A DNA stretch of 41,255 nt from Streptomyces paradoxus (GTDB lineage Bacteria; Actinomycetota; Actinomycetes; Streptomycetales; Streptomycetaceae): the NCBI RefSeq assembly GCF_014202475.1, contig NZ_JACHGV010000022.1, positions 1-41,255 on the forward strand. Direction: 5' to 3'. Position 1 is the first letter of the stretch. Each line of letters opens with the position of its first letter. Shown one piece after another: positions 33,115-40,939 of the stretch. The position numbers and the translations under genes were made by a program. The notes beneath the pieces were generated by a model. That model searched no databases, was not told the DNA's origin, and worked only from the letters and a program-made list of their open reading frames with translations.

Positions 33115-34917
33115 ATGGAAGCGGAAGTGAGGGGGCACGGTGTGGGTGGGCAGTCGATGGCGCCGCCGGAGGATCCGGCCGGTGTTTTGGGGGAGGAGTC
33201 GTTGACGGTGTTGCGGGCGCCGGCGGTGCGTCGTCTGCTGGCGCTGCGTGCCGAGCGGCGGCTGTCGCGGGAGCATGTGCGCCTGGCTGGGGAGTGCCTG
33301 GGGGTGTCGGAGCGGACGGTGTGGCGGTGGCTGGCGGAGGCCTCACGGTCGCCTCAGGCCGCGATCCGCCCCGGGGAACGCAGCGGTGACCGGTTCGAGA
33401 TCACCAGGGAGATCCGGGTGCTGCTGGCGTACTGGCACGGCAACGCTTCCGCGGTCCACCGCCAGTTGGTGGCCCGGGCCCAGACCGGCGGCCATGACGG
33501 TCAGCCGACGACCACAACTGAACCCGCGGCTTCTCCCGCAGGCGCCCCGCCGGCCGCGGTACCGCTGCTGGACCCGGTGCCGTCGTTGTCGACGTTCCTG
33601 CGCGCGGTGCGGCGCGATCTCACCGCGGGGGAGCGGGCCGGTCTTGCCGCGGGGCCGGATGCGGCACGCGCGCACGACGTCTTCGGCAAACGGGCGGCCT
33701 CCTGGCGCAATCACGTGTGGGAGACCGATCATGTCCAGGCACCGCTGCTGGTCGATGCCGACGGCGACCTGGTGCGCCCGTGGGTGACCTGGTTCATCGA
33801 CACGGCCACCAAAGTCATCACCGGCACCGCCGTCACCCCTGGCGTCCCTTCCCGCGCCTCCGTGCTGGCTGCGCTGCGCGCCGCTGTGCTGCGTGAGGAG
33901 CCCTACGGCCCCGCGGGAGGGACACCGGAACAGGTGCGGGTGGACCGGGGCAAGGACTTCCTGTCCGCGGCCGTCACCGCGGCGTTCGGCACGATGGGCG
34001 TGACGGTGAAGGACCTTCCCGCCTACAGCCCCCATCTCAAGGGCACGGTGGAAAACCTCAACCGGGCCGTCGACCGGATGCTGTTCGCGGCCCTGCCCGG
34101 CTACACCCTCACGCCCGCCAAGCCCCGCTCCGGCCGGCGACGCAAAGGCGCGGGCCGCAGGCCGGAGACGTCCGGTGCCATGTCGTTTCAGGACTTCACA
34201 GCGGAAGTGCTGGCCTGGACACACTGGTGGAACACCGAGCACCGGCCGCGGGCGCTGGCTGGCCGTACGCCGCTTGAGGCATGGCAGGCCGATCCGACTC
34301 CTGTCACGGACATCCCTGCTGCCGATCTGTGGACGTTCACTCTGGAGGACGACGGCCGCCCGCGAAAGCTGACCAGCCACGGCGTGCGGTGGCGCGGGCG
34401 CACATACATCGCCCCCTGGATGACCGGCCAGGCCGGCCGTACCGTGACGGTGCGCTACATGCCGCACCACGATCACGAGATCGACATCTGTGACGCGAGC
34501 GGCAAGTATCTCGGGCCCGCGCACCTTGCTGACGCGGCCACCCCCGAACAACTCCAGGCCTTGCGTACGGCCCGTGCGGAGCGTGCCCGACGTCTGCGCG
34601 CCGAGGTGAAAGCCGCCGAGACCCTGCGCCGACAGCGCTTCGCCCCGGCCACCACGGCCGGGCCGGCTCAGCGGCTGGGAGCCCTCACCTCCGCTCAAGC
34701 CGGGCACGAACTGGCCGCTGTCGAGCACACCGACGCCTCGAAGCTGGCGCTGCCGGACCTCATTCCGCCCGCCGCGCCCCCGGCTGACTGGCGCACACCG
34801 CCCTCCCTCGCCACCCGGACTACGCCGGACCGCCCTGTTCCGCTCCAGCCCGAACCCGTTCCCGACGGCCCGCCCGGGCAGGCCGCAGACCCCGCTGAAG
34901 ACGGAGATGCTTCGTGA
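33115..34917 (+). CDS. TnsB/TniA-like DDE transposase (Mu/Tn7/Tn5053 type)
   Basis: 600 residues. An N-terminal helix-turn-helix (LAGECLGVSERTVWRWLAEA, about 58-77) and linker precede an RNase H-like core. Catalytic residues are D205 (VWETDHVQ), D277 (VRVDRGKDF) and E313 (KGTVENLNRAVD). A Mu-transposase C-terminal beta-barrel follows (LTSHGVRWRGRTYIAPWMTG) and then an Arg-rich coil and a Pro-rich tail that probably contacts the ATPase. It should cut and join transposon ends. The ATG has GAAGG upstream, and its stop overlaps the GTG of the ATPase gene by four bases. Confidence 0.9.
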   Translation: MEAEVRGHGVGGQSMAPPEDPAGVLGEESLTVLRAPAVRRLLALRAERRLSREHVRLAGECLGVSERTVWRWLAEASRSPQAAIRPGERSGDRFEITREIRVLLAYWHGNASAVHRQLVARAQTGGHDGQPTTTTEPAASPAGAPPAAVPLLDPVPSLSTFLRAVRRDLTAGERAGLAAGPDAARAHDVFGKRAASWRNHVWETDHVQAPLLVDADGDLVRPWVTWFIDTATKVITGTAVTPGVPSRASVLAALRAAVLREEPYGPAGGTPEQVRVDRGKDFLSAAVTAAFGTMGVTVKDLPAYSPHLKGTVENLNRAVDRMLFAALPGYTLTPAKPRSGRRRKGAGRRPETSGAMSFQDFTAEVLAWTHWWNTEHRPRALAGRTPLEAWQADPTPVTDIPAADLWTFTLEDDGRPRKLTSHGVRWRGRTYIAPWMTGQAGRTVTVRYMPHHDHEIDICDASGKYLGPAHLADAATPEQLQALRTARAERARRLRAEVKAAETLRRQRFAPATTAGPAQRLGALTSAQAGHELAAVEHTDASKLALPDLIPPAAPPADWRTPPSLATRTTPDRPVPLQPEPVPDGPPGQAADPAEDGDAS

Positions 34918-35657
34918 CCGCGGCCACCTACCAGTACGTCGAGCTGCCGGATGCGTCCGTGGTCACCACCCGCGCCCTGCTCACTGCCCGCGAGAACATC
35001 ACCGACACCGTCGCTGCCCGCGCCATGATGTGCATCCACGGCGGCGCCGGCTTCGGCAAGACGCTCGCCGTCAACACCTGCCTGCGCGCACTCGAACCCG
35101 GCGAGGACGTCCGCAAGATCACCTTCCGGGCCCGTCCCACCGCCCGCGCGGTGCGCTACGAACTGTTCACCGCGCTCGACCTGCCCGGCGAGCCACCGCG
35201 CCACCCCAGCGAGTTCGACCGCCTGCTGAAAACCGCCCTGGCCGAACGCCCCCGCACCTTCCTGGTCGACGAGGCCCAGTGGCTCGACGGGGAGGCGTTC
35301 GAATACTTCCGCTACCTGTGGGACGAACCCTCCACCCGGCTTGCGGTCATCTTCGTCGGCGGGGAGGGCTGCCACACCGTGCTGCGCCGCGAACCGATGC
35401 TCTCTTCGCGCATCTTCATCTGGCAGCACTTCACCCGCCTCACCCCCAGCGAGGTCCTCGAGGCCATCCCCCTGTTCCACCCCATCTGGGCCGACGCCAC
35501 CCCCGACGACATCACCTTCGCCGATCAACACGCCGCACACGGCAACTTCCGCGCCTGGGCCCAGCTGACCGCCCACACCCGCACCGCCCTGGCACGCACC
35601 GGCCGCCCCCGCGCCGACCAGGAACTGCTGCGCTGGGCCTTCAGCCGCCTTGCCTGA
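34914..35657 (+). CDS. TniB/TnsC-like AAA+ ATPase
   Basis: 247 residues: Walker A GGAGFGKT (43-50), Walker B TFLVDEAQ (115-122), a sensor region LAVIFVGGEG and the C-terminal ARTGRPRADQELLRWAF lid helix. In Tn7-like systems this ATPase forms filaments on target DNA and activates the transposase. A GTG start with GGAG seven bases upstream overlaps the transposase stop. It is the short form; the larger fusion ATPase at 31693 is its paralogue, as shown by the shared LFHP-W and GNFR-W motifs near the end. Confidence 0.88.
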   Translation: MTAATYQYVELPDASVVTTRALLTARENITDTVAARAMMCIHGGAGFGKTLAVNTCLRALEPGEDVRKITFRARPTARAVRYELFTALDLPGEPPRHPSEFDRLLKTALAERPRTFLVDEAQWLDGEAFEYFRYLWDEPSTRLAVIFVGGEGCHTVLRREPMLSSRIFIWQHFTRLTPSEVLEAIPLFHPIWADATPDDITFADQHAAHGNFRAWAQLTAHTRTALARTGRPRADQELLRWAFSRLA

Positions 35658-36780
35658 CCACCACGCCGCCATGCCGCTCGCCGTGCCAACACCCGTCACC
35701 GTGGTCATCGACCGCCATGACGACGCGATCCACACGCACACCGCTCTGGCCGCCCACCATCCGCCGTCCGGCCGGATCACCCTGCATCCCGGCCCGGGCA
35801 CCACCAGTGAAACCGGCCTCGCCCACGACCTTCTGGCCGCCCTGGAAAAGCCGCCCCTGCTTCCAGGCCGCTTCCCCGGCGGCCGCCAGCCCGCATGGGA
35901 AGCCGCCACGGCCTGGACCACTGCCCTTCCCGTCACCCGGCTGACCGTCCTGCGCGCCCACCGCCTCACCGCCCGCCGCGCGATGCGCCTCCTGCAACTG
36001 CGCACGCTCACCGGTATCCACCTGACCCTGGTCTGCCACCGCCCCCACCTGCCCGCCGCCCTGCACCAGGCCCTGCAGACGGCCGACCACACCATCACCA
36101 CCGACCTTCAGACCGCCCGCCGCCACTACTACGGCGCGACCGCCCCCATACCGCAGCCTGCCGACGAGCCCGCCCGGCCGGCCAGCCGGTGGCTCACTCT
36201 GCCTGCACTGGACCGCCTTGTCTCCTACGACAGCCCCAGCCCCTGCGCCGCCCCGTGCACTCCGCCGCCGATCGTCTGGCGGCACCGCCCGCCACCCACG
36301 CCTCTCACCCCGTACGCTGCCCAGCAAGTCGTCCATCGGCTTCATGGGGTGACCGCGCACCCTCGCCTGGCCGCGACCGTTGCCGCCGCACTGATCACCG
36401 GCGCCTCCCTCCAGCAACTTGCTACCGCACGCCCTCGCGACTACGACGACGCCGCAGCCACACTCGCCCTACACGACCGCGCCCGCTACACCGACGGCTG
36501 CGCCGCCTACCCCGTGCCGCCCTGGGCGGGTGTCTTCCTGCGGGCGGCGGCCTGCTTCGCCCGGCTCGTTTCCGGCGAGGACCAGGAATTGTTCGCCGCG
36601 CCAGGCAACCGTGCCCTCCTGCTGCGCGTGGCGGAGACGGCCAGGCTGCGCCCGCCCCAGCCGCCTGCGGCTCGTCGCCAAGGCGCGGCCGGCCGTGTGG
36701 AGTGGGACTGGCGCGAGCGGCAGGAGGCCAAGAGGTACGAAGCGATGCTGGCCGTACGCGCCAGGCCCTCGCGGCGCTGA
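35650..36780 (+). CDS. Fourth protein of the transposition operon, possible degenerate AAA
   Basis: 376 residues from a TTG that overlaps the ATPase gene; the ATG at 35671 (369 residues) is an alternative. Residues ~10-150 have the strand-helix rhythm of an AAA domain but no Walker A lysine: TVVIDRHDDAIHTHTALAAH, then TRLTVLRAHRLTARRAMRLL where a Walker B would stand, then GIHLTLVCHRPHLPAALHQA like a sensor strand. Residues ~215-375 are His/Arg/Ala-rich helices. No TniQ-like zinc motif is visible. It is not a family I recognise. The place in the operon suggests a target-selection or telomere-contact factor. Confidence 0.65.
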   Translation: MPDHHAAMPLAVPTPVTVVIDRHDDAIHTHTALAAHHPPSGRITLHPGPGTTSETGLAHDLLAALEKPPLLPGRFPGGRQPAWEAATAWTTALPVTRLTVLRAHRLTARRAMRLLQLRTLTGIHLTLVCHRPHLPAALHQALQTADHTITTDLQTARRHYYGATAPIPQPADEPARPASRWLTLPALDRLVSYDSPSPCAAPCTPPPIVWRHRPPPTPLTPYAAQQVVHRLHGVTAHPRLAATVAAALITGASLQQLATARPRDYDDAAATLALHDRARYTDGCAAYPVPPWAGVFLRAAACFARLVSGEDQELFAAPGNRALLLRVAETARLRPPQPPAARRQGAAGRVEWDWRERQEAKRYEAMLAVRARPSRR

Positions 36781-36812
36781 ACGCCCTGACGCGTCCGATC
36801 AGAGGGGCAGAC

Positions 36813-37370
36813 TCATCCGATCGAGAAGTCGACGAACTCGAGGTCGCTGAAGGCGATGTGCAGGCCGTGGGCGCGGCGGCCCCCGTCGCGGAAGTAGGCA
36901 TGCCCCAGCGCGCGGGCGAGGATCACTAACTGCTGCTGCTCGCCCGCACCGGCGTCCCGGGCGGCGAACAGCTCCCGGGCGACCTCTCCCGGCAGGTACT
37001 GGGTGATCCACCGCACCCGCGGATCGTCCGAGGAGCCGGCCGCAGCAGCGAACCCAAATCGCGCCCTGGTGTGGAAGACGAAGCCCTCCGCTTCGGCCTG
37101 GGCACGTCTGCGGGCCCGTATCCGGGGCTGCCACCGAGCCAGGACCGCTTCCTCGATCGCCCGGACATACAGCGGACCCGGCGGGCGACGAGCTCCGGAC
37201 TTCTTCGTCACCCACCTCTGCACGGTGCGCTGCGACACCCCAAGGACTGCGGCCACCCTCCGGGTGGAATGCCGATGTGCTGCCAGCAGAAATCGCAGGC
37301 GAGCCTCGGTGCTCAAGGGAACAGGCCGGGTGCGCAACGCCTGCTCCAGCCCCTGCTCGATACGCCCCAC
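36813..37370 (-). CDS. tpg: Telomere terminal protein Tpg
   Basis: 185 residues of the Streptomyces terminal protein family, which is covalently attached to the 5' DNA ends and primes end patching. The N-terminal helix-turn-helix is STRRVAAVLGVSQRTVQRWV (35-54), followed by EAVLARWQPRIRARRRAQAE and the signature RARFGFAAAAGSSDDPRVRW. The C-terminus YFRDGGRRAHGLHIAFSDLE matches known members. The primer residue known in the family is Thr114 (within a GTTD-type motif); here the aligned place is Ser113-Ser114. A GTG start follows GGAGAGG. It is convergent with the transposition operon, 32 bases away. The usual partner tap is not next to it. Confidence 0.92.
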   Translation of the reverse strand: MGRIEQGLEQALRTRPVPLSTEARLRFLLAAHRHSTRRVAAVLGVSQRTVQRWVTKKSGARRPPGPLYVRAIEEAVLARWQPRIRARRRAQAEAEGFVFHTRARFGFAAAAGSSDDPRVRWITQYLPGEVARELFAARDAGAGEQQQLVILARALGHAYFRDGGRRAHGLHIAFSDLEFVDFSIG

Positions 37371-37530
37371 GTCCGCCTCTCCAAGCGGCCAGTCGACAGG
37401 CCGGCATCCCAGCCCGTGACTTCAGTCCTCCCACGCTGTCTGCCCCCTGACCGCCGTTTCCGGCATTCCCGTGACAGCACCAACTGGCGTCGGCTACGAG
37501 AGCCCCGGGAGAGCGCCGATGAAGAGCGGG

Positions 37531-40065
37531 TTATGCCCAGCGCATGCCGATGCGGGAGAGCTGTTCCACGCGTTCCGGTGACAGTGTCGCGGCCCGCGAG
37601 CGCTGGTTGCCGATCCATGCCCCCAGCTTGAGCTCTCGCTGCTCCTGGTCCTCGCCGCTGTCACCGTCTCCGGCGCCACCGATGACGATCCGTTCAATGT
37701 GCTTCCTCGGTACGCGAAGGTGCCCCTCACGCTCGTAGAACTGGCGGGCGGCCTCGTAGTTCATGGCCCACTTGTCGGCCTGGCTGGTCCGTGGCTTGGG
37801 TTTCTCGTTTTCGTCGGCGGGTTGGATGCCGAGGATGTGTTCGCACATCCACTGCTGCACGGTGGTGAGGTTGTCCCAGCCGTACCGGACCGAGCGCACC
37901 CACCGCCCGAGGTCCTCGCCCTGGTGCACGACCTCACCCGGCTCCATCGGCAGCGTGCCGCCGGCCTCCAGGTGCAGGCGGACTAGATGGAAGGCGCGTT
38001 GCCACTCCACTGGCCAGGCCGGGCACCAGGAGGGATCGATGTCCTCGAGCTGCTCGCGGCGCTCCTGCGACAGCGCGCCGGCCGACGACTGAACCGGTAG
38101 CCCTTCGGCACGCCGCTGCTCGATCTCGGCGGCCTTCCGGGCGTTGGCTCGCGCGTTCTTCAGCCAGATGCCCACCCGGTAGCCCTGGTAGGTGGCGTCG
38201 AGAGGGGCCAGGAGGTGGCCCGTCTCGGCTGCCCATCCGCGCGCCGCTGCGAGTCCTTCTTCCCAGGCGACGTCGTAGTGGGACCAGATCATGCCGAGCT
38301 TTTCCAGCTGTGCGATGCGGTCTTCGTCCATGTCTCCGCGGGCGTAGAACCTTCGTGCGTCGGCGATCCATTGCCCCAGCGGGAAGGAGGCGAGGGAGGC
38401 CGGCCATCCCTCTGCTTCCGCTTCCTGGTCGCCGCGGTCGGGGACGCGGTAGGTGAAGGGGACTTTCAGATCGTCGTGGAGTCGGTGGTAGATGGCGGCG
38501 GCTTCGATGCCGCGTCGCCAGTGCTGGTGTTCGGGGTTGAGGACGCGCAGGTTGATGAAGGCGGCCAGCTGGGCGGGGTCGCGGGGGGTGCTGAATTTCA
38601 GCAGCTCTCTGGCCGGTACTGACAGACCACGGTCGCTGCCAGCTGCTTCGTCTTCCTCGGGCCCGCCGCGGCTCTGTACGCCCCTGACGCGGCTTGGCGC
38701 CTGCTGCTGCGCCAGAGCCTCCACGACCCGGGCGTCGTGCGCTCTGAGCGCCTCCAGCAGCTTCGCCAGGCCGCCGAACGCCCGTGAGGTGAGCATGTTG
38801 TCCGCCGTCTCACCCGGCCCGAGCAGGACCGGCACCACGAGCGAGGCGACCTTCCCCTCGCCGGGCTGCATCCGTAGCGCCCGGCCGACGGCCTGGACGA
38901 GGTCGGGCATGGAGCCGCGTACGTCGGCGAAGTACACGGAGTCACAGTTGCGGGTGTCTACGCCTTCGCCCAGGACTTTCACGGACCCCAGGTAGCCCTT
39001 CTCCACGACCGCGCCGTCCGTGGCGATCCCATCGGCGAACTCCGTCAGAACTCGGCGACGGTGCCCCGGCTTGTGATCGCCGCACAGCCAGTTGGCCCAG
39101 ATCGTCCTGGGGTACAGCTCCGGGTCGGCGGCGTGCAGCTGCGCGGCGACGTCGGGAAGGCCGGCCGCGAAAGCCTCGGCCTCGCGGACGACATGGTGGA
39201 AGACGAGCGTGCGCCGAAAGCCTTCCTCGGCCGACGCCTTCACCAGCGCGGTCTGCAGCGCGGCGAGCCGCGCCCCGCGCACCTGCTCGGAATGCGCGTC
39301 TTCGCCCAGCAGCTGGGCGGCCTGGAGCTGCGTGTCGGTGATGTCCACGCACACCACCTGGTAGGGGGCACAGATTCCCCTGTCGATGGCGTCCGAGAGA
39401 GTCAAAGTGAACGCCCTGCTGCCGAACGGCCCGGCCGGGTCGTCCTCCATGCTCGCCACCAGCTCGCCCGGCGCGCCCTGGTCGGCGTCCTCGTCCAGCT
39501 GCCACAGCCGGGGCGTGGCGGTCATGTACAGGCGCCGCAGGGCGGGGATGCGGGTGTTGTCGTGAACGACTGCCCACGGCCGGCCGATCCTGCCCGAAAC
39601 CCTGTGCGCCTCGTCCACGACGATCAGGGACCACCCAGGAAGGCCGGCGGCGTGGGCCCGTTCCAGGGTGCCCAGTCCGAGGGAGGCGTACGTGGCGAAC
39701 ACGGTGACGCGGTCGAACGGCCGCACCCAGTCGACCAGCTCGTCCACGTCCGTGGTGTTGGGGAAGCCCGCCTCCTCACCTCGCAGGGAGGAGACCCCGA
39801 TCATCGGACCTGTGCGGCCTCCCTCGCGCCACGCGGCTTCGGTCTGGGCAAGCAGGTCGAGGGAGGGCACGAGCACCAGCACTCGGCCGGCACGGAGCTC
39901 CTCGGCGCTCCGGGCGGCCACGAGGGTCTTGCCAGTCCCGGTCGCCATGATCACCTGAGTGCGGAGCCCGCGCGGAGGCACAGTCGATCGTGCAGGAAAT
40001 TCGAGTGCCCGGAGTACCGCGTCCACGGCTTCCCGCTGGTGGGGACGGAGGTTTTTCATCGCCAT
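37531..40065 (-). CDS. Subtelomeric superfamily-2 helicase with HA repeats (TtrA-like)
   Basis: 844 residues. The helicase core has Walker A ATGTGKT (41-47), DEAH at 151-154, LYMTATPRL as motif III, and PDLVQAVGRALRMQ as motif VI. From about residue 560 several HA repeats follow (SFPLGQWIADARRFYARGDM; QGYRVGIWLKNARANARKAA; DLGRWVRSVRYGWDNLTTVQ; LKLGAWIGNQRSRAATLSPE). Helicases of this type lie at Streptomyces chromosome and linear plasmid ends (ttrA is the named example) and are linked to conjugal transfer or end maintenance. The ATG at 40065 has GGAGAGGG upstream; the longer frame to 40143 lacks similarity. Broken copies of its HA part lie at 18340 and 30676. Confidence 0.88.
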   Translation of the reverse strand: MAMKNLRPHQREAVDAVLRALEFPARSTVPPRGLRTQVIMATGTGKTLVAARSAEELRAGRVLVLVPSLDLLAQTEAAWREGGRTGPMIGVSSLRGEEAGFPNTTDVDELVDWVRPFDRVTVFATYASLGLGTLERAHAAGLPGWSLIVVDEAHRVSGRIGRPWAVVHDNTRIPALRRLYMTATPRLWQLDEDADQGAPGELVASMEDDPAGPFGSRAFTLTLSDAIDRGICAPYQVVCVDITDTQLQAAQLLGEDAHSEQVRGARLAALQTALVKASAEEGFRRTLVFHHVVREAEAFAAGLPDVAAQLHAADPELYPRTIWANWLCGDHKPGHRRRVLTEFADGIATDGAVVEKGYLGSVKVLGEGVDTRNCDSVYFADVRGSMPDLVQAVGRALRMQPGEGKVASLVVPVLLGPGETADNMLTSRAFGGLAKLLEALRAHDARVVEALAQQQAPSRVRGVQSRGGPEEDEAAGSDRGLSVPARELLKFSTPRDPAQLAAFINLRVLNPEHQHWRRGIEAAAIYHRLHDDLKVPFTYRVPDRGDQEAEAEGWPASLASFPLGQWIADARRFYARGDMDEDRIAQLEKLGMIWSHYDVAWEEGLAAARGWAAETGHLLAPLDATYQGYRVGIWLKNARANARKAAEIEQRRAEGLPVQSSAGALSQERREQLEDIDPSWCPAWPVEWQRAFHLVRLHLEAGGTLPMEPGEVVHQGEDLGRWVRSVRYGWDNLTTVQQWMCEHILGIQPADENEKPKPRTSQADKWAMNYEAARQFYEREGHLRVPRKHIERIVIGGAGDGDSGEDQEQRELKLGAWIGNQRSRAATLSPERVEQLSRIGMRWA

Positions 40066-40374
40066 TTCAGTCTGCCCTCTCCTGCAAGCTGAACGAAGGG
40101 CTGCATACGGCGAGGAGCGACAACGCGCACCCAGACCACGCAAGATGGACTGCGTCCCCTTCGTCGAGAAACCAGGATCACCTTCCTGATCCAGAACCGA
40201 AGATCACGCTGGGAGCGCCTCCTGATGCCCACAAACCCGGAGCCATCTGATTCCAGAGTCTATCGCATACTCAAAACGAAGCACGCTTCTTCATGAACAA
40301 CATCAGTCCTGGCGAATCAGCACCGAGCCGATGGGTACTCCCTTTCTCTCATTGTCCGCCTGCCTTGGAGCGCC
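40066..40374. other. Divergent promoter region of helicase and zinc-ribbon gene
   Basis: About 310 bases without a gene. It is locally richer in A and T (around 40245-40310) than the surrounding sequence, as suits a divergent promoter. No repeat or operator stands out to my eye. Confidence 0.4.
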
Positions 40375-40569
40375 ATGACACAGAAAACTGAAGACGAGAT
40401 GGGCAACCGGTTCTGCAAAGCGTGTGGCACGCCGGCCGAAGACGGGAGGCTGTGCAAGCACTGCGGCACCGTTCTGGACTTCCCTGACGAGGCAGGTCTG
40501 GTCGAAGACCAAGGTGCGGGAGTGCGACGCGATTTCGAGGGACGGACCGGGCCGCGAGACCAAGGGTGA
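40375..40569 (+). CDS. Small zinc-ribbon protein
   Basis: 64 residues with two CxxC knuckles (FCKACGTPAEDGRLCKHCG), a classic zinc ribbon, followed by an acidic tail. The ATG has GGAG five bases upstream. It is the next-to-last gene before the telomere and points towards it. A DNA- or protein-binding role in end biology is possible but unsupported. Confidence 0.65.
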   Translation: MTQKTEDEMGNRFCKACGTPAEDGRLCKHCGTVLDFPDEAGLVEDQGAGVRRDFEGRTGPRDQG

Positions 40570-40720
40570 CCGGACCAGCAGGTACACGTGCCGTGTTCGC
40601 CTTCCCTTTCTTGCCGCCAGTCTCGGGCCGCGCGAAGCGCGCCCTGGACCGCCTCCGCTCATGTCTGCGGGGGCGAAGGCAGGGCATACGGGCTTCACGC
40701 CCTTGAGAGGAGTTCGTTTC

Positions 40721-40888
40721 ATGGTTGGCATCGTCGCGGCGGTGTTGTTCTTCGTTGCGTTTTTGATCAACGCGGCGGACATCAGCACCAACGATGTGTT
40801 CTCTTCGACGAACGTCATGCTGCTGGGACTGATGTGTCTGGCTCTGCACATGGCCGGGGTCGGGACCGGTTGGGCCCGCAGACGTTGA
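40721..40888 (+). CDS. Small two-helix membrane protein
   Basis: 55 residues starting MVGIVAAVLFFVAFLINAAD, with a second hydrophobic stretch VMLLGLMCLALHMAGVGTGW and a basic end ARRR. The ATG at 40721 was chosen for GAGGAG upstream; in-frame starts earlier lack one. It is the last gene before the end of the DNA. The function is unknown. Confidence 0.65.
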   Translation: MVGIVAAVLFFVAFLINAADISTNDVFSSTNVMLLGLMCLALHMAGVGTGWARRR

Positions 40889-40889
40889 C

Positions 40890-40938
40890 TCTGGTCTGCG
40901 CATCTGATGACAGACCGTCACCAGATGCGCAGACCAGA
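40890..40938 (+). terminator. 17-bp perfect hairpin closing the last gene
   Basis: Bases 40890-40906 and 40922-40938 are exact reverse complements around 15 bases. It starts two bases after the membrane protein stop and separates coding DNA from telomeric palindromes. It is likely a terminator, possibly also part of the telomere fold. Confidence 0.7.
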
Positions 40939-40939
40939 C

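Noticed and set aside
31666..34917. CRISPR-associated transposon (CAST)
   Set aside because: TnsB- and TnsC-like genes are present but there is no Cas gene, repeat array or TniQ in the window.
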